A DNA stretch of 40,058 nt from the IMG/VR virus record IMGVR_UViG_3300043640_000107, positions 1 to 40,058 of that record; one strand, written 5' to 3'. The notes beneath the pieces were generated by a model. The model ran no database searches. It was not told where the DNA came from and saw nothing but the letters and a program-made list of their open reading frames with translations. Below, in pieces: positions 8,878-16,366 of this stretch (position 1 is its first letter; each line of letters begins with the position of its first letter). A program made the position numbers and the translations under genes. The DNA is from a virus.

Positions 8878-9502
8878 CGAGAGCGCGCCTAGCTGGTACG
8901 AACAGGGTGTCCGCGTAGGTGGCATACGGGCCTGCGATCTCATGTCGCCACTGGATGGCGGGTACCCAGTCGCACTCGGCCATGTACCGCTCGACGTCTA
9001 CCCAGTTGGCCGCCGAGCCGCGCCCTACCTCTTGGGTCTCAATCACCACGAGGTCGAGCCGGGACAGGTCGGCTGTGCGCAGGACGTCGAGTTCGGTGCC
9101 CTGCGTGTCGATGGTGGCCACGTTGGCGGCGCCCTGAATCGCGGACAGCGGGCGGGTCTCCACGGTGAAGGTGGACAGGGTCGGGTAGTCCGGGTCCTCC
9201 GCGAGCCCACCGCCGCAGTCTCGGGCGTTGCGCTGGAAGGTCGCGATGCCGTCGTCCGCCGCGCAGGCCAGTTGCAGAAGCGGGACGTCCGGGTACGCCG
9301 CGCGGATGATGGCGCAGTTGTCCGGGTCCGGCTCCACGAGGGTGATCGATGCGAAGCCGCACTGGCGGTAGGTCGGGACTTCCTGCCCGTAGTGCGCACC
9401 GACGTGGATGATGCCGTACGGCTCGATGTCGAGATGCTTGAGCGCGACCGGGAGGCGGTTGGCGGTCCAGGAGTTGCCCGGATGCAGCTGCTCGACGATC
9501 AT
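8864..9502 (-). CDS. FkbM-family SAM-dependent methyltransferase
   Basis: A 212-aa Rossmann methyltransferase. The glycine-rich SAM loop is IIHVGAHYGQE (about 31-41) and the acidic end of beta-2 is TLVEPDPDN. Later motifs are VATIDTQGTELDVL and LDLVVIETQ, typical of the FkbM family, which O-methylates sugars. With two glycosyltransferases 2-5 kb upstream it may cap or modify a glycan. ATGA overlap with the preceding gene. Confidence 0.9.
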   Translation of the reverse strand: MIVEQLHPGNSWTANRLPVALKHLDIEPYGIIHVGAHYGQEVPTYRQCGFASITLVEPDPDNCAIIRAAYPDVPLLQLACAADDGIATFQRNARDCGGGLAEDPDYPTLSTFTVETRPLSAIQGAANVATIDTQGTELDVLRTADLSRLDLVVIETQEVGRGSAANWVDVERYMAECDWVPAIQWRHEIAGPYATYADTLFVPARRALDAHH

Positions 9503-9897
9503 CCGACGGCCGCCCCTGCGTCGTCGCCGTTGTTCCGTTCGATGTGCGCCCGCAGGTGCTGGCTCATCTCGGCTATCGCGGCATCAGACGGAGCGATATC
9601 CATCGACGGGAAGTTGATCGTGCGGACGGCTTCGCGGCCCATGACGTTCTGGATGTACTCGTCCACAGCCTTGGCTGGCGACGTGGCCTCCGGCTCGGTG
9701 TCGGTAGCGACGTCCAGCCGGCCCTCGACAACGAGCACCCCGGACGCGCAGCAATCGTCCTTGAACGCCTTCAGGTTGGCCTGCAACTCCTGGACGTTGC
9801 CGAGATCCGTGGCCTGATCAATGATCAACGCGAAGGGTTCGGTAGTCGCGTCGCCGATGGTCACCAGCGGCAGCGGGAGGATCTGGATGCGGGCCAT
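9499..9897 (-). CDS. Actinophage conserved protein, 132 aa
   Basis: An unknown protein starting MARIQILPLPL. An N-terminal beta-rich part contains PFALIIDQ and GVLVVEGRLDV; the C-terminal part is helical and charged. Proteins with this opening are recurrent near FkbM and HNH genes in actinophages, without known function. The ATG and the flanking stop codons overlap on both sides, so it is tightly co-translated. Confidence 0.75.
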   Translation of the reverse strand: MARIQILPLPLVTIGDATTEPFALIIDQATDLGNVQELQANLKAFKDDCCASGVLVVEGRLDVATDTEPEATSPAKAVDEYIQNVMGREAVRTINFPSMDIAPSDAAIAEMSQHLRAHIERNNGDDAGAAVG

Positions 9898-10532
9898 CAG
9901 GCAGCCACCTTCTTGTCAGCCTTGGCCATGTCGCAGACGCGCCGGTAGATGTCCGGATCGCGCTTGCCGGCCGGGACCGTGGCAAGGAGTCGCTGGCGCT
10001 CCCGTGCGCCGGGGCGGTCGCCGAACGCCCGGCCGTTGCCGCACCGGGCGCAGGTGCCGTAGGGGCCGTGCTCGGCGCTGCTGTCCCTGCACTGCGGCTC
10101 GACGCAGATGCACGAGCTGTGCGCGCGGGCTACGGCCGAGCAGTCGTGGTGGTATCGACCGGGCGCGCCCTGCCACCAACGTCCGGCCGGGCCGTCCCAT
10201 TGGTGGGAGATGTTGACCGCGTCCATCTTGCTGTGTCGGCCGCCGCACCATGCGCATCGGGTCAATGCCCAGCGGCGAAGGTCTTGCAGCGGCGAGACCT
10301 GAAGGCGCCAGTGGTGGACGTGGAAGCGCCAGCCGTTGAGGAACCGGTATCGCCACTCGCCGTTCGCGTTCTGGACGCGCCGGTACTCCTTGCAGACCTC
10401 GCCGGAGTCGTGGCCGCCGGGCTCACGGTGCCAGACGGTGACCAGGGCTGGCCAGTACCGGGAGCCGTTGGCCCGGCGAGGATTCGGCCACGGGCGTTTG
10501 ATCTCGAACGCGACGCGCAGTGGATCGTGCAT
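9897..10532 (-). CDS. Cys-rich zinc-binding protein, HNH-related?
   Basis: A 211-aa protein with several metal-site pairs: CAWCGG near residue 95, a Cys/His pair in YHHDCSAV, CICVEPQC, and a C-terminal CARCGNG. The first half is basic and Trp/Tyr/Arg-rich (WRYRFLNGWRFHVHHW). The Cys spacing fits two zinc ribbons, possibly a degenerate HNH. No catalytic set is clear. It overlaps the next gene upstream at TGATG. Confidence 0.75.
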   Translation of the reverse strand: MHDPLRVAFEIKRPWPNPRRANGSRYWPALVTVWHREPGGHDSGEVCKEYRRVQNANGEWRYRFLNGWRFHVHHWRLQVSPLQDLRRWALTRCAWCGGRHSKMDAVNISHQWDGPAGRWWQGAPGRYHHDCSAVARAHSSCICVEPQCRDSSAEHGPYGTCARCGNGRAFGDRPGARERQRLLATVPAGKRDPDIYRRVCDMAKADKKVAA

Positions 10533-10789
10533 CAGGCCGCGCCCCGATTGGGCCCCACGAGCGCGGGGATGTGACGCGCGGCGAACACTGCGGCAGCACG
10601 GGCCTCGGTAACCGATCGAGGGTCTCGCTGGTGCGCGGCCTCAACGTCACTCAGCCCGGCGTAGCTGCACGTCACGCCGGAGTCGTCGCGGCCCGTGACC
10701 ACGAGAAGCTGGCCCATCGAGTCCGGGCCGAGCAGGGTGCCAGGCTCGGCATCGCTTCGATTCAGCCGGCCGACTGGAAAGCTGGACAT
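10532..10789 (-). CDS. Unknown small protein, 85 aa
   Basis: An 85-aa protein with a central beta-like LLVVTGRDDSGVTCSYAG and a helical Ala-rich C-terminus. The start ATG at 10789 has AAGGAG at good distance, and the TCCCCCAATCCCCC motif lies 18 nt upstream. It is the first gene of a unit after a strong hairpin. The family is not recognised. Confidence 0.7.
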   Translation of the reverse strand: MSSFPVGRLNRSDAEPGTLLGPDSMGQLLVVTGRDDSGVTCSYAGLSDVEAAHQRDPRSVTEARAAAVFAARHIPALVGPNRGAA

Positions 10790-10806
10790 ATGCGTGCTCC
10801 TTGCGT

Positions 10807-10820
10807 GGGGGATTGGGGGA
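10807..10820 (-). promoter_or_regulatory. Start-associated motif, copy 1
   Basis: The minus-strand 14-mer TCCCCCAATCCCCC lies 18 nt upstream of the ATG at 10789. The identical 14-mer recurs at 12817-12830, and shorter versions precede other genes. The function is unknown. Confidence 0.5.
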
Positions 10821-10832
10821 GAAGTGCATGCA

Positions 10833-10890
10833 CCCGGTCCGGCTCCTCACAGCGGCCCATCCCCCAACGGGAGCCGGGCGCCGGACCGGG
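10833..10890 (-). terminator. Long hairpin between two small genes
   Basis: A perfect 10-bp arm pair, CCCGGTCCGG (10833-10842) and CCGGACCGGG (10881-10890). Extra complementary GGCTCC/GGAGCC segments inside allow alternative folds. It starts 13 nt after the end of the 224-aa gene to its right. There is no U-tract, as is usual for GC-rich actinobacterial terminators. Confidence 0.6.
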
Positions 10891-10903
10891 GCACGATCAG
10901 GAG

Positions 10904-11578
10904 TCACCGCTTCGACGCCATGATCTGCGCGGCGGTTTTCTTCTTGCCGACCTTCCGCACGCTCAGCGTCTTCGGCCGATCGGTCTGGTCGTCAACGCTG
11001 GCACGGGCTCTTCGTGCGGCGAACCGTTCGCCCTTCACGGTCCGGTCGGCGCCGGCGCCAACCATCCGCTTGCCGACCCGGTCGTCTTTGTACATCTGCG
11101 CGGCCTGCAATACGTCATCGGGCACGACGTGCGACAAGGGTGTGCCCGGGGTCGTCGCTGTGGATGGGTAGCCGTTGTAGGAGGTGCGGCTTTCCCAGTC
11201 CTCACGGGGCGGCGTCACCGGGAAGGGGCGGCCGGGCCAGTAGTAGTAGCCGTTGTGCCAGCCGGGCTTGCCGTCCGACTTCACCCAATACTGCGGGCCT
11301 TTGATCATGTACCAGTGGCCTTTGGCCTGTTCGCCGAAGCGCAGACGTTGGCCCGTCCGGTCTTCCATGGACTGCTTGTGCCGGGCGGTGGCCTTGAGTT
11401 CGGCTACCCTGCGCTCGCCACGGTTGACGCTCACCGCTTTGCCAGCCGGGGAGCGGAACACGTCGTGCTCAACCTCGCCATGGCGTCGGGCATGAGCAAG
11501 GCCGCGGGCGAACTCGCCGTTGCGATCCCGGGGGTGAAGGGCTGACGTCCATTTCTCAGCGGCGACATGCCGGCCCAC
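10904..11578 (-). CDS. Basic unknown protein, 224 aa
   Basis: Starts at GTG 11578 with AGGAGG just upstream, 14 nt after the preceding stop. The N-terminus contains 'EKWTSALHPRDRNGEFARG', the 'PRDRNGEFA' element found at the start of many actinophage virion-associated proteins. The middle is aromatic (GYYYWPGRPFP), and the C-terminus is strongly basic (RKVGKKKTAAQIMASKR), fit for nucleic-acid contact. Function not recognised. Confidence 0.75.
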   Translation of the reverse strand: MGRHVAAEKWTSALHPRDRNGEFARGLAHARRHGEVEHDVFRSPAGKAVSVNRGERRVAELKATARHKQSMEDRTGQRLRFGEQAKGHWYMIKGPQYWVKSDGKPGWHNGYYYWPGRPFPVTPPREDWESRTSYNGYPSTATTPGTPLSHVVPDDVLQAAQMYKDDRVGKRMVGAGADRTVKGERFAARRARASVDDQTDRPKTLSVRKVGKKKTAAQIMASKR

Positions 11579-11592
11579 GACGCCTCCTAGAG

Positions 11593-11883
11593 TCAGGTTG
11601 GCTGGCCGACGGTGAGTGTGGTGAAGACCAGCGTGGTGACGTTGCCGCAGGACGGGCACGCCGCCTGGATGGTGTTCGGCAGCGCGCCGGCCGACTCGGG
11701 GTCGGGCACCGTGACGTCGAAGACGTGGCCGCGGAGGTGGGGCAGCTCACCTTCCGGCCCGATGCCTTGGTACTCGCCGAGCTTGCCGCCCATGGCTCTC
11801 GCCTCGATCGCGGCCAGCGACCGAAGCCGGTCGGTGAGGGTGAGGCCGTTGAGCATCGGGACGACTAGCTGCACGATGGCCAC
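11593..11883 (-). CDS. Unknown protein with single CxxC, 96 aa
   Basis: A 96-aa protein starting at GTG with GAAGGA upstream. It is mostly beta in the C-terminal half and has one ACPSCGN knuckle at about residue 76; a full zinc ribbon would need a second pair, which is missing. It lies between glycosyltransferase and unknown genes. No family assigned. Confidence 0.7.
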   Translation of the reverse strand: MAIVQLVVPMLNGLTLTDRLRSLAAIEARAMGGKLGEYQGIGPEGELPHLRGHVFDVTVPDPESAGALPNTIQAACPSCGNVTTLVFTTLTVGQPT

Positions 11884-11910
11884 GGGGGAGTCCTTCAGGG
11901 TTGGGGGATG
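11884..11910 (-). promoter_or_regulatory. Start-associated motif, copy 2 (split form)
   Basis: On the minus strand, CATCCCCCAA (11901-11910) is followed after a short spacer by CTCCCCC (11884-11890), ending at the GTG start at 11883. This matches the split arrangement seen near 40.0 kb. It overlaps the end of the glycosyltransferase gene. Confidence 0.4.
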
Positions 11911-12590
11911 AGGTACGGGCGGTGCTCGGCGACCAGCGCGCGGACAGCATCCGGGTTGCCCTGCGCGGCGTCGTACCGGTCGGCGAGGGCACGGCTAGCG
12001 CCATAGGTTGAGTCGCGTACCCGAGACGTCGGATGCCACAGGTGATGGATCACGCCTTCGTGGCGGACAGTCGGGCCGAGCAGGGCGTCAGCCGCAACCC
12101 GGAAGCTTGTATCTTCAAAACCCCAACCGGCATGACGTTCATCCATGCCGCCGGCACGCCACCAAGCGTCCGGCTGGATGACCAGAACGCCGCCCGTTGC
12201 CCAGTCGGTCTCTTGCTCCGTGTCCAGCCCGGTCAGAACGGCGCCGGGGGATCGGTGGAACGTCTCGGTCGCAGTCTCCGAGAGACCGCGGTACCGGGTG
12301 TAGGGCAGATGAAGCCGGCCGTCGTCCGCGTCTGCGATCGCCTCGTGCAGCGGTCCCGGCTCGACAAGGGTGTCCGCGTCGCAGATCACCACCACGTCGG
12401 CAAGGCGGGACTTGGCGAGCAGGACGCCGCAGTTGCGGGCGCCCGCACGGCTGAACGTGAGGTGACCGGAGTCGGCATCGAGATGGACGGCCCGGGGTAG
12501 TAGCTGGCGGAGGTGCGCCCGGACGGCGGCGTGGTGCCCCTCCCGGTCGGGCTGGCCGCCGCGCCACGGGACGACTGCGGCAACGATCAC
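11895..12590 (-). CDS. Glycosyltransferase, GT-A fold (GT2/galactosyltransferase-like)
   Basis: A 231-aa enzyme. The N-terminus IVIVAAVVPWRGG fits a nucleotide-sugar binding strand. VVVICDADTLVEPG carries the DxD metal motif (DAD). The segment GGMDERHAGWGFEDTSF matches the conserved acceptor-side block of galactosyltransferase C-terminal domains, with the catalytic ED. The start at GTG 12590 overlaps the preceding stop as GTGA; an ATG at 12623 is possible but has no SD. Likely glycosylates a virion or cell-surface target. Confidence 0.88.
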   Translation of the reverse strand: MIVAAVVPWRGGQPDREGHHAAVRAHLRQLLPRAVHLDADSGHLTFSRAGARNCGVLLAKSRLADVVVICDADTLVEPGPLHEAIADADDGRLHLPYTRYRGLSETATETFHRSPGAVLTGLDTEQETDWATGGVLVIQPDAWWRAGGMDERHAGWGFEDTSFRVAADALLGPTVRHEGVIHHLWHPTSRVRDSTYGASRALADRYDAAQGNPDAVRALVAEHRPYLIPQP

Positions 12591-12805
12591 GATGGGTCGG
12601 AGATCCACTCCGCGTGCTGCCATTGGTGGTGTGCGTAGATGGCGACCGTCTGTCCGTCGCCCTCGATCATGAGAGCGCCATCCTCCGCCTCGTAAAACAC
12701 GAGCGCAGCGGCGTGCTCGAACTGCCGCCCGTCGGCGGTGAAAACGCGGACGGCCTTGGCGTCGGTGCGGATCTGCGCAGGCAGGCGCGGGCTGGTTACG
12801 GTCAC
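12587..12805 (-). CDS. Unknown small beta-rich protein, 72 aa
   Basis: Starts at GTG 12805 with GAGGTG 5 nt upstream. The sequence alternates short strands (VRVFTADG, ALVFYEAEDGAL, QTVAIYAHH) and ends with HQWQHAEWISDPS. It is sandwiched between two glycosyltransferases and coupled to the second by GTGA. Function not recognised. Confidence 0.7.
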   Translation of the reverse strand: MTVTSPRLPAQIRTDAKAVRVFTADGRQFEHAAALVFYEAEDGALMIEGDGQTVAIYAHHQWQHAEWISDPS

Positions 12806-12816
12806 GGAGACACCTC

Positions 12817-12830
12817 GGGGGATTGGGGGA
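12817..12830 (-). promoter_or_regulatory. Start-associated motif, copy 3
   Basis: TCCCCCAATCCCCC on the minus strand, identical to 10807-10820. It lies 12 nt upstream of the GTG at 12805 and directly before its GAGGTG ribosome binding site. Confidence 0.5.
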
Positions 12831-12833
12831 AGG

Positions 12834-13514
12834 TCACTGGAGTGCCTTGACGGCTTGGACGTCGTGGGCGAACTGGGCGTTGAGGTACAGGTCCCAAGCT
12901 GCGGCATCGGCCGAGATGGCGGCTGAGCTGTTGACACGGTCGTAGCTCGCGTCCGTCTCGGCCTTCCGGGCGGTCGGATGCAGATGCTCGATGATCACGT
13001 CGGGTAGGTAGGTCAGGTGGCCGATGGCCTTGCCGAGCTCAAGCCAGAAGTTGTCCACGTACAGATGCCGCAAACCGGGCGGTGCCATGTAGCCGAGCTT
13101 CAGCACGATGTTCGAGGTGAGCGCGACGGCGGTCGGGAGCAGTGGACCTTGGAGTTGGTCGTTGCCGTAGGCCACGCCGGTGTAGTTCTCGTAGAGCACA
13201 TCGACGAGAGCCTTGTCCCAGCCGGGCGTGACGAACAGGTGGTCATCGCCGCAGAATCCCAGCATCGGATAGGTGGACGCGGACTGGTCGGCGTAGTGGT
13301 TCAGGGTGGCCACCATGCCGCGCCACGGGCCGACGGCGCATTGGAAGTTCTTCGACGCTGCCGACTGGTACGCCGAGGCGTTGGGCCAGTCGCCGTCCAC
13401 GGCGATCAGCAGGTTGGCAGCGCCGGTACTCGTCTCATTGAAGGATCGGACGAGCCGTGCGGCGTTGCCGGGCCGACCGCGCGTCGGAACGATCATCAGT
13501 AGATCGGCGGTCAT
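12834..13514 (-). CDS. Glycosyltransferase-like protein
   Basis: A 226-aa protein opening LLMIVPTRGRPGNAARLV, the standard GT2 first strand and loop, with LLIAVDGD as the next strand. The acidic segment GFCGDDHLFVTPGWD provides a DD motif in the place of DxD, followed by GVAYGNDQ. The C-terminal part has 'LRHLYVDNFWLELG' and 'DVIIEHLHP', which fit a catalytic base and His. Starts at ATG 13514 with GAGGTTG upstream. It forms a set with the GT at 11895 and FkbM. Confidence 0.85.
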   Translation of the reverse strand: MTADLLMIVPTRGRPGNAARLVRSFNETSTGAANLLIAVDGDWPNASAYQSAASKNFQCAVGPWRGMVATLNHYADQSASTYPMLGFCGDDHLFVTPGWDKALVDVLYENYTGVAYGNDQLQGPLLPTAVALTSNIVLKLGYMAPPGLRHLYVDNFWLELGKAIGHLTYLPDVIIEHLHPTARKAETDASYDRVNSSAAISADAAAWDLYLNAQFAHDVQAVKALQ

Positions 13515-13553
13515 CTCAACCTCATGGGGGACGGAGGTATGGCGGACGGTTGG

Positions 13554-13559
13554 GATACT
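13554..13559 (+). promoter_or_regulatory. -10 element for leaderless plus-strand gene
   Basis: GATACT ends 6 nt before the ATG at 13566, so transcription would start at or next to the A of the start codon. The -35 region is weak. No SD is present, which fits a leaderless mRNA. Confidence 0.45.
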
Positions 13560-13565
13560 GACCGG

Positions 13566-13958
13566 ATGCAGCCAGGGACTCTGAGTGACCCATGGGTTGG
13601 CGACGAGCCGACGCAGCACGTCCGGCCGACGGACCGGCCAATGCCAGCGCAGCGACCGGTCGGGCAGGCTCAGCCGCCGGCGCCGTACGGTTATCCGGCC
13701 CAAGGCCAGCAGTACCCGCCGGCCGCACCGTGGCAGCAGCCATACCAGCCTCAGCAGTACGGGCCGCCGGTGCCGATGTACGTGCAGATGCCGGTCGCGG
13801 TACACCCGCAGCAGGCGGTGACGACGCGGTACATCGGGCCCGGGTTTCACATCGGGCACCTGCTCGGCGTGCTTTTCACCGGCGGGCTGTGGCTACCCGT
13901 GTACCTGATCGCGTGGTGGCACCGGAGCCGGCCGACGTCGGTGACGACCTACCGCTGA
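13566..13958 (+). CDS. Pro/Gln-rich membrane protein (moron)
   Basis: A 130-aa protein on the strand opposite to its neighbours. Residues 1-75 are Pro/Gln-rich (PYGYPAQGQQYPPAAPWQQP). One hydrophobic helix at about 96-116 (HIGHLLGVLFTGGLWLPVYL) is followed by a basic tail (WWHRSRP), so a single-pass membrane protein is likely. The separate promoter and orientation suggest expression from the prophage as a lysogenic conversion gene. Similar Pro-rich plus TM proteins are common in actinobacterial genomes. Confidence 0.75.
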   Translation: MQPGTLSDPWVGDEPTQHVRPTDRPMPAQRPVGQAQPPAPYGYPAQGQQYPPAAPWQQPYQPQQYGPPVPMYVQMPVAVHPQQAVTTRYIGPGFHIGHLLGVLFTGGLWLPVYLIAWWHRSRPTSVTTYR

Positions 13959-14001
13959 GCGGGCCTCTACATAGGTATCGGCCTCGAAAGACGCGGGCCT
14001 T

Positions 14002-14124
14002 CTACCCGTCGGTAACGTCGGAGTTCCGCCGGGCATCCCAGCGGTCGTACGTCAGCCGCAGGACCATCCCGACGATCACGCGCCATGCGATGAGCGCCGG
14101 GAGGATCCAGAGCGGCGACGGCAT
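14002..14124 (-). CDS. Tiny membrane protein, 40 aa
   Basis: A 40-aa single-pass protein: LWILPALIAWRVIVGMVL then RLTYDRWDARR. Third positions are almost all G/C, which supports coding despite a weak SD. It follows the 115-aa gene by 4 nt. Function unknown; holin-like size but only one TM segment and no lysis genes nearby. Confidence 0.55.
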   Translation of the reverse strand: MPSPLWILPALIAWRVIVGMVLRLTYDRWDARRNSDVTDG

Positions 14125-14128
14125 TGGG

Positions 14129-14476
14129 TCAGGCGGTCGGGGTCGGCTCGGTCGGCGCCGACGGCGGGTTGTCGCCGTCGATCGTCGCGGCCTGGTCCAC
14201 CGCGGCGCGCAGGTCGGCCACGACCTGAGCCACCTGCGGGTTGTCGGCCTGGCCGGCCACAACCAGCGCCTCCAGCTTGGTCAGCGCGTCCACCGCAGCG
14301 GCGGCAACAAGAACCAGGTCATCGATAGCAGACATTTCATGCTCCTCTTGGTGTTCGATGCGGACGAGCCGCTGACGGATGTCCTGAAGGTCTCCGGCGA
14401 TGTGCTGGAGCCCGTGGAGGATCGCTTCGGCGGAACTGTCGTGGCCGCCGCAGTCGATGAAGATGCACCGCACCAT
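14129..14476 (-). CDS. Unknown protein with FkbM-like N-terminal stub, 115 aa
   Basis: From ATG 14476 the frame has strong G/C third positions throughout, so the long form is preferred. An alternative ATG at 14335 (68 aa) has a good AAGAGGAG SD and may also be used. The first residues CIFIDCGGHDSS resemble the SAM loop of FkbM methyltransferases, but the rest of that fold is absent. The remainder is an amphipathic helical region (DLQDIRQRLVRIEHQEE) and an Ala/Val-rich helix. Confidence 0.6.
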   Translation of the reverse strand: MVRCIFIDCGGHDSSAEAILHGLQHIAGDLQDIRQRLVRIEHQEEHEMSAIDDLVLVAAAAVDALTKLEALVVAGQADNPQVAQVVADLRAAVDQAATIDGDNPPSAPTEPTPTA

Positions 14477-14626
14477 CGGTACCGCCGATCGGGGAGTGGT
14501 GGACGGGCGGGGCGCGCAGGTACCGGCTCACCGGATCAGTAACGGGTCTTGGCCAGTCCTTCGCCAGGGGAAGTCGGAGGAGGCGTTGACGCGCACCCGC
14601 CCAAGCCGCAGGTGGGCCGGAAACGC

Positions 14627-14677
14627 AAAAAAGGGCCCGGCGGGAGGGGAACGTTTCCGTCCCACCCTGCCGGGCCC
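14627..14677 (-). terminator. Strong intrinsic terminator after Ro gene
   Basis: On the minus strand GGGCCCGGC (14669-14677) pairs with GCCGGGCCC (14633-14641), with further internal pairing, and is followed by six T (14632-14627). It lies 84 nt after the TROVE stop codon and ends that transcript. The surrounding gap (14477-14760) holds no other feature I can support. Confidence 0.9.
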
Positions 14678-14760
14678 ATATGTCACGATCAGCTAGCCTG
14701 AATATTGAGGTGTTCCAGATCAGTTGTCAAGTCGCTGACCAGCCATCACGCCGCAGACGG

Positions 14761-16332
14761 CTACATCCACGGCCATGCCGCGTTCCGACCAGCCTCCAGT
14801 AGCGGGATCGCACGGAAGGTCGCGTCGGTGAGCCCGCCGAACTCGTGCCGGTTGCCCGTGCCGACCGCGAACGCACCATGCTGGTAGCCCCCGAGGTTGA
14901 AGCCGTACATCGGCACGTTGGTCGGTATGGCGTCGCCTACCCCGTAGGGGCCGCTCATCGTCTGCATGTCGGAGATGAGGAAGACGCGGTCGTGGCCCCG
15001 ATAGGTGGACCGCAGGGACTGGGCAATGGCGGTGCCATGGCCGACCTCGCCGGACCGCTTGACGAACCGATCCACCTCGCGGATGACCGACGCACCCTTG
15101 GCAATGGGGTGGCTGAAGACGCCGTCAGCGAAGCCACAGAGGTCCACCTGCTCGCCCTTCGCCGCGAGGGCCACACCGAAGACCGCGGCGGCCTTGAGTG
15201 GGGTCACCTTCGACCGTGAGGAGATTCCGAAGCTGGACATCGAGCCGGAGGTGTCCACGAGGATGAGAGAGCGGCCAGGCGTGGCCGGCAGGTTGATCAG
15301 GGACGCCTGTAGCGCCCGATCGAGCGGGTGACCCCAACGAAGCGACGGTGCGGCCTCGTACGCCGAGAGCCAGCGGAACGGGAACATCCGGGACTTGGCG
15401 ACCTGCTCCGGGTCGGTGAACCGCGCGGCGACCAGATCGGTAACGCCGTCCGGGACACCCGCCTCATCGAAGTTCCGCAGGTTCCGGGCGAGCGCCATGA
15501 TGCCCATCGACGGGATGAGCGCCGACCACAGCACGGACTTGTCAGCCCGCGAGCCGACCAGCGACAAGGCGTCTTCCCACGTCATGCCGGCCTCTCGCAG
15601 GTTGCTTTCCGACAGCAGCGCCTCGGGGTGCTCCACTGCGATCCGGCGAAGCTGGGCGTTGTTGCGGATCATCGTCAGCGTCTCGGGGATCTCGTCGGCG
15701 TGCCCGTGGCGGCGGTCGATAGCGTGCCGGAAGAGTGCCGACTGGCTGTCATCCTTCGGCTTCGGCCGGGTCAGTTCGAGTACGTCGGCGAAGCGGTAGC
15801 CGTGGCTCGCCGTGTCGTACTTGAGCAGGCTGCGTTCGTGATACAGCCGGACAGCGGCATCTGCGACGCCGTTCTTCACCGGCAGTGGGATGGAGCGGCC
15901 ATGGCGAGAGGTCCAGTAGGCGAGCATCTCGCCCGGCTCGTCGGCGCGCTGCAACACGGCGTCGATCATCTGCCGGTTGTCGCCGAACGCCTTCGCGGCG
16001 ATCCGGGCCTTGACCGCCTCGGCCGCGCCTACGAGGGATGCACTGCGCATGTTGGCGTCGCCCCGCAGCCAGCGCAGGAATCCGGCGGTCCACACCGGGT
16101 CGGCAACGGCCACCTCGTGGATCAGGTGCTCGTACCGCTCGTCACGGTCGCCGGCCTTCTCGTAGAAGGTGTTCTCGCCGACCATGTTGGACACCGCGAG
16201 CAGGAAGAGTTCCGAGCGGGAGTCACGGGCATAGCCCGGCCCGCCCTCGTGCGTGGTGCCGCTCGGGGTGGCCTCGGAGCGAATCGGCGAGGTGACCGAC
16301 GGGCGGGTGCCGGGCTGGTTGAACTTGCTCAT
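14761..16332 (-). CDS. rsr: Ro60/Rsr-like TROVE-VWA ring protein
   Basis: A 523-aa Ro autoantigen orthologue. Residues about 20-340 form the helical-repeat TROVE ring; residues about 355-515 form a von Willebrand A domain with a complete MIDAS: LVDTSGSMSS (D360, S362, S364), GHGTAI (T434) and LISDMQ (D455). Ro proteins bind Y RNAs on the outer face and misfolded RNA ends in the ring cavity, and in bacteria team with exoribonucleases such as PNPase. A Y RNA gene lies directly upstream on the same strand. The ATG at 16332 sits 5 nt after a terminator T-tract and has no SD; the only SD-like GGAAGG is inside the terminator stem. This suggests regulated read-through or leaderless translation. Confidence 0.95.
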   Translation of the reverse strand: MSKFNQPGTRPSVTSPIRSEATPSGTTHEGGPGYARDSRSELFLLAVSNMVGENTFYEKAGDRDERYEHLIHEVAVADPVWTAGFLRWLRGDANMRSASLVGAAEAVKARIAAKAFGDNRQMIDAVLQRADEPGEMLAYWTSRHGRSIPLPVKNGVADAAVRLYHERSLLKYDTASHGYRFADVLELTRPKPKDDSQSALFRHAIDRRHGHADEIPETLTMIRNNAQLRRIAVEHPEALLSESNLREAGMTWEDALSLVGSRADKSVLWSALIPSMGIMALARNLRNFDEAGVPDGVTDLVAARFTDPEQVAKSRMFPFRWLSAYEAAPSLRWGHPLDRALQASLINLPATPGRSLILVDTSGSMSSFGISSRSKVTPLKAAAVFGVALAAKGEQVDLCGFADGVFSHPIAKGASVIREVDRFVKRSGEVGHGTAIAQSLRSTYRGHDRVFLISDMQTMSGPYGVGDAIPTNVPMYGFNLGGYQHGAFAVGTGNRHEFGGLTDATFRAIPLLEAGRNAAWPWM

Positions 16333-16337
16333 CGACG

Positions 16338-16366
16338 AAAAAGCCCTTCCGGGTGGGGAAGGGCTT
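16338..16366 (-). terminator. Intrinsic terminator between Y RNA and Ro gene
   Basis: On the minus strand AAGCCCTTCC (16366-16357), loop CCACCC, then GGAAGGGCTT (16350-16341): a perfect 10-bp stem with five T (16342-16338). It would give the Y RNA its 3' end. Segment GCCCTTCC (16364-16357) is also the 3' half of the closing Y RNA helix, so the two folds exclude each other. Confidence 0.9.
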
